This document shows positions 26,107-35,004 of a stretch of 64,000 bases of DNA, in pieces; the first letter of the stretch is position 1, and each line of letters begins with the position of its first letter. The position numbers and the translations under genes are program-made. A model generated the notes under the pieces. That model saw nothing but the letters and a program-made list of their open reading frames with translations, was not told the origin of the DNA and did not search any database. Location: NCBI GenBank assembly GCA_900751885.1, contig CAADTH010000068.1:299421-363420 (forward strand), read 5' to 3'. Source of the DNA: Clostridia bacterium (GTDB taxonomy: Bacteria > Bacillota > Clostridia > UBA1381).

Positions 26107-26128
26107 AAAAAAGAGCGTGTCCGCTCTT
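26107..26128 (-). terminator. Terminator in the leader of the ABC exporter operon
   Basis: 7-bp stem AAGAGCG / CGCTCTT with loop TGTC and a run of seven Ts on the minus strand, about 140 bases before the first exporter start. A-rich sequence near 26170 (CAAAAAGAG on the minus strand) can pair with its 3' arm and T-run, giving a possible antiterminator. Confidence 0.75.
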
Positions 26129-26204
26129 CTTTCTTTATGAATCGAATCGTAACGATACTGCTTATGTCTCTTTTTGAATAAAATTTATAACTCATTTGGT
26201 AACA

Positions 26205-26285
26205 TCACCTTACGTGATGTTGCGTTAACGGCATGAAGTAATAATCTTGCGCTCTCCTCTTTCCCATCAATCCTATCTTGTTCAT
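26205..26285 (-). CDS. Candidate leader peptide for ABC exporter attenuation, 26 residues
   Basis: The ORF starts at 26285 and overlaps by ATGA the stop of a four-codon ORF that begins at 26296 (after AAAGGGCAAA), so it could be translated by coupling. It runs MNKIGLMGKRRAQDYYFM and continues for eight codons. The stop codon lies inside an 8-bp hairpin (AACATCAC / GTGATGTT, 26201-26221), so a ribosome on the ORF would open it. The arrangement of short ORF, hairpin and terminator ahead of a heterodimeric exporter recalls B. subtilis bmrBCD. Function is inferred. Confidence 0.4.
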   Translation of the reverse strand: MNKIGLMGKRRAQDYYFMPLTQHHVR

Positions 26286-26410
26286 TTGGGCGTCATTTTG
26301 CCCTTTGACAGATTCAACAATACACACTAAAAATACTGATTTTATGGATTTTCAGCCAAAAAAAGCTTTTATCACCGCTTGGACAGATACTATTTTTATC
26401 GCCCCTATTC

Positions 26411-27334
26411 TTAAAACAGCTTTCTCTTATATAAAATGAATCCCACGACAGCCGCCACACCGACAGACAGCGCAATTACGAACCAAAAATTTGCAAACGG
26501 CAGCTCGACATTCATTCCATAGATACTTGCAAAAATCTGTGGAATCGCCATCAGGATTGTAATGCTTGTCAAAACCTTCATGACGATATTCAGGTTGTTT
26601 GAAATGATTGATGCAAACGCGTCCATCGTTCCGCTTAAAATATTGGAGTAGATGTTCGACATCTCAATTGCCTGCTTGATTTCGATAAGAACATCCTCAA
26701 TCAGCTCCTCATCCTCCTCGTACATCTTCACCACACGTCCGCGCATGATTTTCTCAATGGTCGCCTCGTCCGCCTTGAGCGAGGTCGAAAAATACACCAG
26801 ACTCTTTTCCAAATCCAACAGCTGAATCAGCTCTTTGTTTCTCATGGATTTGTGAAGCTCACGCTCAATATTGTTGCTCATCTTGTCAATCTGCTTTAAA
26901 TCCTGCAGATACCTCGTCGCCATCTTATACATCACCTGGAGTAAAAACCTTGCCCGCATATTGGTATAAACCGATTTCACCTTCCCGGAAGAAAAATCCG
27001 TGATGATATCATTTTCCGAAAGGCATACCGTCACAATATTATCCGGCGTCATAATAATGCCAAGCGGTACAGTCGAATAGGTCACGATTCCATGCTCCGC
27101 CTTCGACGCATATGGAATATCCACAATAATCAGTGTGTGCCCATCCTCTGTGTCAATGTGGGATGTCTCCTCCTCGTCGAGCGCCGCGTAAATAAATTCC
27201 GGCACAATCTGCGTCTCCTCAATCACGCGGTTAATCTCCTCCGCGGTAGGATTGGCGAGATTAATCCACGCATCCTTTTCGATTGCCTCTGTCTCCACCA
27301 ATGTATTTCCTACTGTCTTGTAAATTCCCAGCAT
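26411..27334 (-). CDS. corA: CorA-family divalent cation transporter
   Basis: 307-residue Mg2+ (or Co2+/Ni2+) channel protein. A large soluble N-terminal domain is followed by two C-terminal membrane helices. The selectivity motif YGMN in IYGMNVELPF sits at the end of the first. The ATG at 27334 follows AAAGGAGGAG. Its mRNA leader carries an M-box, so expression should rise when Mg2+ is low. Confidence 0.94.
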   Translation of the reverse strand: MLGIYKTVGNTLVETEAIEKDAWINLANPTAEEINRVIEETQIVPEFIYAALDEEETSHIDTEDGHTLIIVDIPYASKAEHGIVTYSTVPLGIIMTPDNIVTVCLSENDIITDFSSGKVKSVYTNMRARFLLQVMYKMATRYLQDLKQIDKMSNNIERELHKSMRNKELIQLLDLEKSLVYFSTSLKADEATIEKIMRGRVVKMYEEDEELIEDVLIEIKQAIEMSNIYSNILSGTMDAFASIISNNLNIVMKVLTSITILMAIPQIFASIYGMNVELPFANFWFVIALSVGVAAVVGFILYKRKLF

Positions 27335-27451
27335 TCTGTCTCCTCCTTTTTTTCCGGAGGAATCAGACACAAACGTGTACGCCGCCTCCGGTATTGAATT
27401 GTTTTCCGCTAGGGTCTGCGTCCACTTGTTTCGCCTCCTGTTTTTAAGTAT

Positions 27452-27695
27452 AAAAACAACCGCCCTGTTTTCCCAACAAAGCGGCTATGTACAGTCAAAT
27501 CGAGCTTCCATTGACCTTATCATCCCTTCGTTGAGCTTTGGCTTCGTACGACATAGGACAATACTGTCCGGGCTATATTAGGCAAAGCCTTAATTCGGCA
27601 GTGCCAGCTGACTCGTTGGCGTCTTTCGACATTTCCGAGCAATAGCTTCTATTCGTATGGTAACCTCACCTAACAGGTAGTTTCTCTTTCCGCTC
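27452..27695 (-). promoter_or_regulatory. M-box (ykoK) magnesium riboswitch with terminator
   Basis: On the minus strand the leader contains the conserved blocks GTTAGGTGAGG, CGAAAGACGCCAA, GTCCTATGTCGTACG and AAAGCTCAACGAAGG in the M-box order (aptamer about 27525-27690). The expression platform at 27452-27486 is a terminator: AGCCGC...TTGTT / AACA...GGCGGTT with loop GGGAA, then GTTTTTAT. In the family Mg2+ binding favours the terminator. Identified by eye against the known consensus. Confidence 0.9.
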
Positions 27696-27698
27696 TCT

Positions 27699-27727
27699 AT
27701 TATATACCCCCTATGAAAAGAAGTCAA
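27699..27727 (-). promoter_or_regulatory. Promoter of the M-box/corA transcript
   Basis: -35 TTGACT (27722-27727), 17-bp spacer, -10 TATAAT (27699-27704), just upstream of the riboswitch. Confidence 0.8.
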
Positions 27728-27750
27728 TCCGGTTTGAAAAATTTTTATAC

Positions 27751-27790
27751 AAAATAAAAACAGCGTTTCCGAATCAATCCGGAAACGCTG
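27751..27790 (-). terminator. Terminator of gap
   Basis: 11-bp stem CAGCGTTTCCG / CGGAAACGCTG with an 8-base loop, followed on the minus strand by TTTTTATTTT. Confidence 0.9.
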
Positions 27791-27802
27791 CCTATTACTT
27801 CA

Positions 27803-28813
27803 TTATTTGTTGTCAACGCCGTTCATGTGGCAAATAAGGTCAACAACCTTGTTGGAATAACCCCACTCATTGTCATACCAGGAAACGAGCTTTACAAAGT
27901 TATCTGTCAGTGCGATACCAGCGTCCGCATCAAAGATAGATGTTCTTGCATCAGACAAGAAGTCGCTTGAAACCACTGCATCCTCTGTATAACCCAGGAT
28001 TCCCTTCATATTTGTCTCGCTTGCTTTTTTCATTGCAGCCTTAATCTCTTCATATGTCGCAGGCTTTTCCAGACGGCATGTGAGGTCAACAACAGATACA
28101 TCCAGTGTCGGAACACGGAAGGACATACCGGTCAGCTTGCCGTTGAGCTCAGGAATAACCTTACCAACAGCCTTTGCCGCACCTGTTGAGGATGGAATGA
28201 TGTTGCCGGCAGCAGCACGTCCGCCTCTCCAGTCCTTCTTGGAAGGTCCGTCAACTGTCTTCTGTGTTGCAGTTGTGGAGTGAACCGTTGTCATCAAGCC
28301 CTCTACCATGCCAAAGTTATCATTGATAACCTTTGCAATCGGTGCCAGACAGTTTGTCGTACAGGATGCATTGGAGACAATGTCCATGTCCTTTGTATAG
28401 GTGTCATTGTTTACACCCATAACAAACATCGGAGCATCCTTTGATGGAGCGGAGATAACAACCTTCTTCGCACCGCCTGTGAAGTGTGCCTTTGCCTTAT
28501 CCATCGTTGTGTAAACACCGGTGGACTCTACGATATATTCAGCGCCGCAGTCCTTCCATGGAATTTCATTTGCATCCATGCAAGCGTATACTGCGATTTT
28601 CTTGCCATTTACAACGATTGCGTCTTTTTCCGCTTTGACATCTGCGTTAAAACGACCATGCATGGTATCATAGGTTGCCATGTAAACCATGTAATCCGGA
28701 TCGATGAACGGATCGTTGATTCCTACGATTTCTACTTTCCCTGTCTCAATCGCCGCCCGGAACACCAAACGGCCGATACGACCAAATCCATTAATACCAA
28801 CTTTAATTGCCAT
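27803..28813 (-). CDS. gap: Glyceraldehyde-3-phosphate dehydrogenase
   Basis: 336-residue glycolytic enzyme using NAD+. The Rossmann motif GINGFGRIGR is at 6-15, the active-site SNASCTTNCLAP places the catalytic Cys at 151, and the C-terminal WYDNEWGYSN is typical. GGAGG precedes the ATG. It is a single-gene unit with its own promoter and terminator, as expected for a highly expressed gene. Confidence 0.98.
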   Translation of the reverse strand: MAIKVGINGFGRIGRLVFRAAIETGKVEIVGINDPFIDPDYMVYMATYDTMHGRFNADVKAEKDAIVVNGKKIAVYACMDANEIPWKDCGAEYIVESTGVYTTMDKAKAHFTGGAKKVVISAPSKDAPMFVMGVNNDTYTKDMDIVSNASCTTNCLAPIAKVINDNFGMVEGLMTTVHSTTATQKTVDGPSKKDWRGGRAAAGNIIPSSTGAAKAVGKVIPELNGKLTGMSFRVPTLDVSVVDLTCRLEKPATYEEIKAAMKKASETNMKGILGYTEDAVVSSDFLSDARTSIFDADAGIALTDNFVKLVSWYDNEWGYSNKVVDLICHMNGVDNK

Positions 28814-28866
28814 TGGATTGTACCTCCTAAAAATAATATAAGTTTATATTTTTTTACCTAGTTCAT

Positions 28867-28895
28867 ATTTTACCTTAAAACCATGAATTATACAA
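28867..28895 (-). promoter_or_regulatory. Promoter of gap
   Basis: -35 TTGTAT (28890-28895), 17-bp spacer, -10 TAAAAT (28867-28872), about 50 bases upstream of the start. Confidence 0.65.
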
Positions 28896-28980
28896 CCCTC
28901 TTGCGTTATTTTTTTATCATTTTGCCAAATTTTTTTCAAAATCATCAAAAACGAACGCTCCTCAGCAAAATTTCTATGCA

Positions 28981-30558
28981 CTATTGTGACTGCTTCTGAT
29001 CCAAATACAGCTTATATTCTACAGAATCGACCAATGCCTGTAAGCTCGCCTCGATAATGTCAGTCGAAACGCCGATGGTGTTCCATGTATTCTCTCCGTC
29101 CGTTGTCTCAATCAGAACGCGCACCCTCGCCGCCGTCGCATCCTTAGAGTCAAGCACCCTTACCTTGTAGTCACTCAGACGGATCTTGCCGATTGTGGGA
29201 TAAAACCGCTCGAGTGCCTTCCTGAGCGCCTTATCCATCGCATTGACCGGACCTTCCCCCTGTGCGGCATTGATTTCCTCCTTGCCGTCCACCTCGATTT
29301 TAATCATTGCAGACGAGCTATATTCCTGTGCCTGCACCGGCTCGTCAATAAATACCTTGAACTGCTCCAGATTGAAAAACGGGCGGTACGCCCCAAGCTC
29401 CCGCCGCACCATCAGCTCCACCGAGCTCTCCGCCCCCTCAAACTGGTATCCTCCGAATTCCATCTCCTTGAGCCTATCCATGATTCTCTGCGTCACCGGC
29501 GAGTGCTTCTCAATTGTCGGGTCGATATCGTGAATCACATGCATCAAATTAGAACGGCCTGACATTTCGCTCACCAAAAACCGCCGCTGGTTTCCAACCG
29601 CTCCCGGGTCCACATGCTCAAAGGTCTTTGGATTTTTCTGCACCCCGTCGATGTGCATTCCGCCCTTGTGCGCAAATGCAGACTGCCCCACATACGGCTG
29701 ACGCTCGTCATGCGAGATATTGGCAAGCTCACTGACATAGCGCGCTGTCTTTGTAAGCGACTGCATATTCTCCTTGAGGATACAGGAATATCCAAGCTTC
29801 AGCTGCAAATTTGGAATCACACTGCACAGATTCGTATTGCCGCACCGCTCCCCGATTCCGTTGACCGTTCCCTGCACCTGGGACGCGCCTGCCTTGACCG
29901 CCATCACAGAGTTTGCAACCGCCATCCCCCCGTCATTGTGGCAATGGATTCCTATTTTTGCCCCGATCACCTGCTTCACCCTATTTGTGATGCGCTCCAC
30001 CTCATCGGGAAACGCGCCACCGTTTGTCTCGCACAGCACAATCCAGTCCGCACCGGCGTCCTCTGCCGCCTTCACTGTCTCCAATGCATACTCAGGATTT
30101 TGCTTGTATCCGTCGAAAAAATGCTCTGCGTCGAACACGACCTCCTTTTCATGCGCCTTGAAAAACGAAACTGTATCCCTGATAATCTGCAAATTATCCT
30201 CCAGTGTCGTTTTCAAAATCTCTGTCACATGTAAGTCCCATGATTTTCCGAAAACAGCCACCACAGGCGTATTTGCGCTGAGCAGTGAAATCACATTCTT
30301 ATCGTTTTGTACCGGCACTCCCACGCGGTGCGTACTTCCAAACGCACAAATCTTCGCATGAGAAAGTTCCATCTGGGATGCACGCAGAAAAAACTCCAAA
30401 TCCTTTGGATTTGAGCCGGGATTTCCCGCCTCGATATAGTCGATTCCCAGCTCGTCAAGCCGCTTCACAATGCGAAGCTTGTCATTGACTGAAAATGAAA
30501 TTCCTTCCCCCTGTGTTCCATCTCTTAGGGTAGAATCATAGACAAATACCTTTTCCAC
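28981..30558 (-). CDS. cimA: (R)-citramalate synthase
   Basis: 525-residue DRE-TIM metallolyase family enzyme, predicted to condense pyruvate and acetyl-CoA to citramalate, the first step of a threonine-independent isoleucine route. The start YDSTLRDGTQGEGISFSVND is typical of the CimA branch, and the catalytic HCHNDGGMAVANS and GTVNGIGERCGN follow. A LeuA-type regulatory domain fills the last 150 residues. The start is a GTG after AAGGAGGG. A close paralogue function (homocitrate or isopropylmalate synthase) is less likely from the N-terminal motif. Confidence 0.9.
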   Translation of the reverse strand: MEKVFVYDSTLRDGTQGEGISFSVNDKLRIVKRLDELGIDYIEAGNPGSNPKDLEFFLRASQMELSHAKICAFGSTHRVGVPVQNDKNVISLLSANTPVVAVFGKSWDLHVTEILKTTLEDNLQIIRDTVSFFKAHEKEVVFDAEHFFDGYKQNPEYALETVKAAEDAGADWIVLCETNGGAFPDEVERITNRVKQVIGAKIGIHCHNDGGMAVANSVMAVKAGASQVQGTVNGIGERCGNTNLCSVIPNLQLKLGYSCILKENMQSLTKTARYVSELANISHDERQPYVGQSAFAHKGGMHIDGVQKNPKTFEHVDPGAVGNQRRFLVSEMSGRSNLMHVIHDIDPTIEKHSPVTQRIMDRLKEMEFGGYQFEGAESSVELMVRRELGAYRPFFNLEQFKVFIDEPVQAQEYSSSAMIKIEVDGKEEINAAQGEGPVNAMDKALRKALERFYPTIGKIRLSDYKVRVLDSKDATAARVRVLIETTDGENTWNTIGVSTDIIEASLQALVDSVEYKLYLDQKQSQ

Positions 30559-30610
30559 CTTCCATCCCTCCTTATTATTTTTCTCATTATACGACGCGGA
30601 TAATAAAATG

Positions 30611-31999
30611 TCAATTTCCTAAGACATCTTCTTCCTGTTTCATCTGCCGGTTCAAATTTCGGAAAAAGAAATACAGCACAGGAATACAGCTCGCGAACGT
30701 CAAAATATCTGCCAGCGGCTGGGCGCACTGCACCCCAAACAATCCCCAAATACGCGGCAGAAGATAGATAATCGGCATAAAATAAAGTCCCTGCCGTGCC
30801 GCGGCGATAAACGTCGCCTGCCGTGCCGCTCCGATGGATTGAAACAGCATGTTGGATACCACAATCATCGCATGAAATGGAATTGCAAGGCATTGCAGCC
30901 GAAACGCCCGTGCACCAATTGAAAGCACCTCCATGTCCGTCTTCTGAAACGCGCCAATCACCTGCGGCGCAAACAAAAATCCCAAAACCGCAAGCACACT
31001 CAGTCCGATTGTTCCCACCTTTAGGCAGAACCAATATGCCTGCTTTACGCGGTGATACAGCTTTGCGCCATAATTATATCCTGCCACCGGCTGAAAGCCC
31101 TGACCAAATCCGAGCATTGCAGAAAGGACAAACAGAAATACCCGGTTAACAATCGACATCGCCGCAACCGCGGCGTCCCCATACATTGCCGCGTTCAAAT
31201 TAAGTGATATCCCCGCAATGCTTGCAAGTCCCTGCCTTAAAAGCGACGGAAGCCCTGTTGTGATAATCTGCTTGTAGGTGCTCCATTTTGTTGAAATCAG
31301 CTTCACATGAATCGTGAGAATACTCCTTTTACACACGTAATTAGAAAGCAAAATCAGAAAGCTGACACATTGGCTGATGAGTGTTGCGATTGCGGCTCCT
31401 GCGATTCCCATGTGAAACACAAAAATAAAAATCGGGTCAAGAATGATATTGATAATCCCACCTGTCGCGATCCCCAGCATAGAGAGAATGGCTTTCCCCT
31501 CCGCGCGCAAATCATTGTTCATCACAAACGACGCGCACATAATCGGCGCGCCAAACAAAATATACTGCGCATAGCTTTTTGCATACGGCAAAATCGTGTC
31601 TGTCGCCCCAAGAATTCGCATCAACCCATTGATTCCAATCATGCCAAACACCGTAATGCACAATCCCACGAAAATCGCTGTAAAAAACGCGGTGGACGCC
31701 ACACGGCTTGCCTCCCTGTTTTTCTGCTGTCCCAACAGCCGCGAGACCACACCGCCGGACCCCATCCCAAGCATGAATCCGAGTGCCTGAATAATCGCCA
31801 TTAAGGAAAACACCACCCCGACCGCGCCTGTCGCGCTCGTCCCAAGCTTCCCTACAAAAAACGTGTCCGCCATATTGTATATCGACGTCACCATCATACT
31901 GATAATGGTCGGTACAGCAAGCGTCGCAATCAGCCGCGGTACTGGCTGTGTCGTCATCTTTATATATTGCTTTCTTTCGTCCGTCATCACTTGTGCCAT
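30611..31999 (-). CDS. MATE-family multidrug efflux transporter
   Basis: 462-residue twelve-helix antiporter. The N-terminal half reads PTIISMMVTSIYNMADTFFV and the second half repeats the fold. AAGGAGGAG lies 7 bases before the ATG. It begins 12 bases after the stop of a MarR-type regulator, so the pair is an operon in which drug binding by MarR probably induces the pump. The substrate is unknown. Confidence 0.93.
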   Translation of the reverse strand: MAQVMTDERKQYIKMTTQPVPRLIATLAVPTIISMMVTSIYNMADTFFVGKLGTSATGAVGVVFSLMAIIQALGFMLGMGSGGVVSRLLGQQKNREASRVASTAFFTAIFVGLCITVFGMIGINGLMRILGATDTILPYAKSYAQYILFGAPIMCASFVMNNDLRAEGKAILSMLGIATGGIINIILDPIFIFVFHMGIAGAAIATLISQCVSFLILLSNYVCKRSILTIHVKLISTKWSTYKQIITTGLPSLLRQGLASIAGISLNLNAAMYGDAAVAAMSIVNRVFLFVLSAMLGFGQGFQPVAGYNYGAKLYHRVKQAYWFCLKVGTIGLSVLAVLGFLFAPQVIGAFQKTDMEVLSIGARAFRLQCLAIPFHAMIVVSNMLFQSIGAARQATFIAAARQGLYFMPIIYLLPRIWGLFGVQCAQPLADILTFASCIPVLYFFFRNLNRQMKQEEDVLGN

Positions 32000-32011
32000 C
32001 CAAACTCCTCC

Positions 32012-32434
32012 TTACTCCACTTCTTTTCCCGTCATATTCTGATACATCCGACATAGATACGAAATAAACTCTGCCTTTTCCCGCTCGGAAAATCCGGAAA
32101 GCTCCATTTTCCGAATCTCCTCAAACCGCTTTTCCGCTTTTTCCTCCATCTGTTGTCCCTTTTCTGTCAATCGCACAAAAACAGCGCGCTTATCCCTTGC
32201 GCGCCGCTCAATCAGCCCTGCCGCTTCCATGTTGTCCAACAGCTTGGATACCGTCGCCGGTTCAATCTCAAAGTACCCTGCAAGCTCCTTTTGAATGCAT
32301 TCCCCATGCCGCTTCAAAAAGGACAAAATCTTTGGTTGTCCAGCTGAGAGCCCCAGCTCCTGCATGGAAGGGCGAATCAGCTTTTTCTGCGCCAGAGACA
32401 GCTTTAAAATCAATAAATGAAATGGCGTTTCCAT
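32012..32434 (-). CDS. MarR-family transcriptional regulator
   Basis: 140-residue winged-helix regulator. The HTH region GECIQKELAGYFEIEPATVS precedes the wing segment RRARDKRAVFVRLTEKGQ, both characteristic of MarR. The start follows AAGGAG. It heads the operon with the MATE pump, and a palindrome at its own transcription start suggests autoregulation. Confidence 0.92.
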   Translation of the reverse strand: METPFHLLILKLSLAQKKLIRPSMQELGLSAGQPKILSFLKRHGECIQKELAGYFEIEPATVSKLLDNMEAAGLIERRARDKRAVFVRLTEKGQQMEEKAEKRFEEIRKMELSGFSEREKAEFISYLCRMYQNMTGKEVE

Positions 32435-32458
32435 GTTTCTCTCCTTATTATTAGCTTT

Positions 32459-32505
32459 CTAACAGTTAGTCTTCTAATTATATTCTTCTTTTTCTGTCCT
32501 GTCAA
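32459..32505 (-). promoter_or_regulatory. marR-MATE promoter with operator-like palindrome at +1
   Basis: -35 TTGACA (32500-32505), 17-bp spacer, -10 TATAAT (32477-32482). The palindrome CTAACAGTTAG (32459-32469) covers the expected start site and is a typical place for a MarR operator. Confidence 0.7.
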
Positions 32506-32508
32506 GTA

Positions 32509-32537
32509 TTGCTTCACAATAAGTGATATGATATAAT
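32509..32537 (+). promoter_or_regulatory. Promoter of the DUF2441-like gene
   Basis: -35 TTGCTT (32509-32514), 17-bp spacer, -10 TATAAT (32532-32537). It sits back to back with the marR promoter. Confidence 0.7.
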
Positions 32538-32576
32538 CATATCAAATTTTGTATCCAATGATGGGAGAAAATACAC

Positions 32577-33128
32577 ATGAACCCGTTTACTGCTTACCAT
32601 GTAGTGACTGACACACCTATGCACCCCGGTCAGATAATCCATTTTGACGAGCATCACCATAATGGTGTATATCAAAGAGTCATGGACAAGCTGGAAATCA
32701 TCCGTGATATCTACGCGCATCCTGACCATTACGATGCTGATACTCTCGAGCACCACAGTGCAGTTGCTCTAAGAGAACTCGCACTGGAAGAGGTCCGAAA
32801 AAAACATTACTCCGCCTATCCGTCAAGGCTGAGCTGCCTGTATGTATCGAATGATATTGAGGACGCCAAAAAATGGGGTGAACTGTTTGTAACATGGGGA
32901 AGACCCACCTATCACGTTGTGAAACTAAACATTTACGGCAATCGCTTCATAGCTGATGCAAACAACTGCTTTTCCCCTTCCCTAAACCGTGAAACAAATT
33001 TATCTATGGCACAGCGCTACTGGAAAAACGAACCGAATTTATCTGGCGAACTACCAATTACTGAAATCTTAGTAGACGGAACCATTCAGATAGTAGACAT
33101 CATCGAACAAATCAACAAAAATGTATAA
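32577..33128 (+). CDS. DUF2441-like protein, 183 residues
   Basis: A soluble protein beginning with MNPFTAYHVVTDTPMHPGQI and containing FDEHHHNGVYQRV, ALRELALEEVR and YPSRLSCLYVS. These blocks fit the DUF2441 family, whose fold is related to ADP-ribosyltransferases; activity of this member is not known. It is a single-gene unit with its own promoter and terminator. ATGGGAGAAAAT precedes the start. No partner antitoxin gene is adjacent. Confidence 0.7.
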   Translation: MNPFTAYHVVTDTPMHPGQIIHFDEHHHNGVYQRVMDKLEIIRDIYAHPDHYDADTLEHHSAVALRELALEEVRKKHYSAYPSRLSCLYVSNDIEDAKKWGELFVTWGRPTYHVVKLNIYGNRFIADANNCFSPSLNRETNLSMAQRYWKNEPNLSGELPITEILVDGTIQIVDIIEQINKNV

Positions 33129-33177
33129 ACGTGCAGAACGTATTGTGTACCCTTTCTTTTATTTCCCCTCTATCTCA

Positions 33178-33224
33178 TAAAAAACAGCACAGAGTGTTTA
33201 AACGCTCTGTGCTGTTTGTCTTGT
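33178..33224. terminator. Shared terminator between convergent genes
   Basis: 13-bp stem AAACAGCACAGAG / CTCTGTGCTGTTT with a 10-base loop that itself contains GTTTAAAC. T-rich sequence follows on both strands. Confidence 0.85.
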
Positions 33225-33251
33225 TTTATCTCCTCAATAAGCCTTATCGGT

Positions 33252-34634
33252 TTATACCCCCAATTCCCTGCCGCCCCATTCCACGACAGTGAATCCCTCT
33301 CGCTGAAACGGATGAATCTCCTGCGGCGGCAGACTGTCGCCCTCCTGTGCCGGCTCATACACCATGTAAATACGCAGGATGGAATCCGGCTCTGGCGTAA
33401 CCGTCAGCTTTGCCGCCTGTTCATAGTCTTCCCCCGCAAAATAGATTTTGTTGTACGCGTTTTTCTCCAGCCTCGGCGCCCAATAGACAATAAATTCATT
33501 GTATTCTCTCGGCGTCAGCCCCATCCTCTCGAGTGTCTCCTGCAAAAATGCCACCGTATCCTCTCGTTTCACGACAAAGCCCTTGGAAAAGTCCTCCTGC
33601 ATGTTCAGCATGATCCCCTCCCAAAACAGGTAGGAATACTCGCGTCCATCCGATAAAATCGTGCCGTCCGGCTTTGCCGTCACATGCCAGCCGTCGCGAT
33701 ATTCTGGATAGGTGAAGGTAAACGCGCCGTCAAGCTCCAGCTTCACGTTCACTTCCTGCTTCTCTTCGGGATACAGGTAAATCACCGGCTTTGCCGGTGC
33801 CATGGGATTGGTAACGGGCGTTGGTGTATGGTCAAATGTCGCATACAGCACTTCTGCCATATCCCCCCGGAGCGCAATGTTCTCCGCCTTCTTTCCCTCC
33901 GGGATAATCTTTGCCTTTTGTGCGACAGCCATGTATCCATCCGGGTAGCCGCCTTCCCCTTGCGCAAATCGTTCAAGCCCTACGCTCCTTATGGCCATCG
34001 CCGCCATCTGCCCGTAGGTCACAGTGCCGTCCGGGTCAAACTGGGTATCGCTGATGCCATGAATGATTCCCTGTTCATATAATACGCCGATCGCCTCCTT
34101 TGCCCAGTCCACACCGGCAATATCCGTAAACGGAAGCGCATCCTCCTTCGCGCTCTCCCCTTGATAATACGCACGCATCAATAGCACCGCAAACTCTGCC
34201 CTTGTCATTCTCTCGTCCAAATGATACGCTCCATCCTCATATCCACGAAATACGTCAAATACCTTTAAAAACTCCAGCTTTTCCTCGAGCGTCCCTCCGC
34301 TCTGTTGCGGGCAGGCATAATACACCGTTTGCCTGTCCGCCGAGAGATACAGCCGAACCTCATCTCCTTCTTTGAAGTCCTCATCCCACTGTGTTTTCTT
34401 AGTAGTAATTTCTTCCTTATTCTCTTTTGTCTGCGTTCCTTCCCTGTCTATGGAGCTTGTATATGAAAATGTAACCGAATCCTCTCCGCTTTCCTTGACG
34501 CATCCGCGCCATACCGTATACCCGTTTACGTTTTTATGCATAAAATCTGACACCGGGGCGCCACCAGCCAATGCATCTGTCCCTGCCGCCATAATCAGTA
34601 CCACACTCAATATCCATGCCATCCACCGCTTCAT
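33252..34634 (-). CDS. Secreted SLH-domain protein
   Basis: 460-residue protein with a signal peptide (MKRWMAWILSVVLIMAAG, cleavage near 23). An N-terminal region of unknown type is followed by S-layer homology repeats at about 125-260 (VFRGYEDGAYHLDERMTRAE, then LPFTDIAGVDWAKEAIGVLY), which anchor proteins to wall polymers. The C-terminal 190 residues begin with APAKPVIYLYP, a domain seen in other clostridial secreted proteins, without a motif I can assign. It lies 27 bases after a DUF3781-like gene. Confidence 0.8.
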   Translation of the reverse strand: MKRWMAWILSVVLIMAAGTDALAGGAPVSDFMHKNVNGYTVWRGCVKESGEDSVTFSYTSSIDREGTQTKENKEEITTKKTQWDEDFKEGDEVRLYLSADRQTVYYACPQQSGGTLEEKLEFLKVFDVFRGYEDGAYHLDERMTRAEFAVLLMRAYYQGESAKEDALPFTDIAGVDWAKEAIGVLYEQGIIHGISDTQFDPDGTVTYGQMAAMAIRSVGLERFAQGEGGYPDGYMAVAQKAKIIPEGKKAENIALRGDMAEVLYATFDHTPTPVTNPMAPAKPVIYLYPEEKQEVNVKLELDGAFTFTYPEYRDGWHVTAKPDGTILSDGREYSYLFWEGIMLNMQEDFSKGFVVKREDTVAFLQETLERMGLTPREYNEFIVYWAPRLEKNAYNKIYFAGEDYEQAAKLTVTPEPDSILRIYMVYEPAQEGDSLPPQEIHPFQREGFTVVEWGGRELGV

Positions 34635-34661
34635 ACGCTTCCTCCTTATGCTACCTAAATA

Positions 34662-34931
34662 CTACTTCTTCCGTTTGTGCGCCGTAATGATGGTATAGCT
34701 GTACGCATTCACTGTAATTTCACAACAGTCCGTGCTGATATACCAATTCTTTCCTCTCCGTGCAATATGGCTGCCTGGTTCTACAATTTTGTCCCTGCAC
34801 CACAAGACGACATCATCTGTATCCAAGCCGAGGTTTCGCTTGATTCTTTCCATCCCCAGCGCTGTCGTATGCAAGTGCTCTAAATTTGAGATCAGCACAT
34901 GCCCGTCAGCCTGCATTTTGTTTTCTTCCAT
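34662..34931 (-). CDS. DUF3781-like small protein
   Basis: 89 residues. The segment LHTTALGMERIKRNLGLDTD, then DVVLWCRDKI and ITVNAYSYTIITAHK, match the DUF3781 pattern. Function unknown. No signal peptide. It is upstream of the SLH gene in the same direction and probably in the same transcript. Confidence 0.8.
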   Translation of the reverse strand: MEENKMQADGHVLISNLEHLHTTALGMERIKRNLGLDTDDVVLWCRDKIVEPGSHIARRGKNWYISTDCCEITVNAYSYTIITAHKRKK

Positions 34932-34954
34932 CCTCTCGTCCCCCGTCTTCTTTT

Positions 34955-34989
34955 ACAAAAAACGGCACAGATACCGTAGTATCTGTGCC
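34955..34989 (-). terminator. Terminator of ilvBNC
   Basis: 11-bp stem GGCACAGATAC / GTATCTGTGCC, loop CGTA, followed on the minus strand by GTTTTTTGTAAAA. Confidence 0.9.
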
Positions 34990-35004
34990 ATCCATTGTTG
35001 CTGA

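Noticed and set aside
32577..33128. DUF2441-like gene as a toxin with a partner antitoxin
   Set aside because: Its fold is related to ADP-ribosyltransferases, but it is a single-gene unit with no small partner gene beside it.
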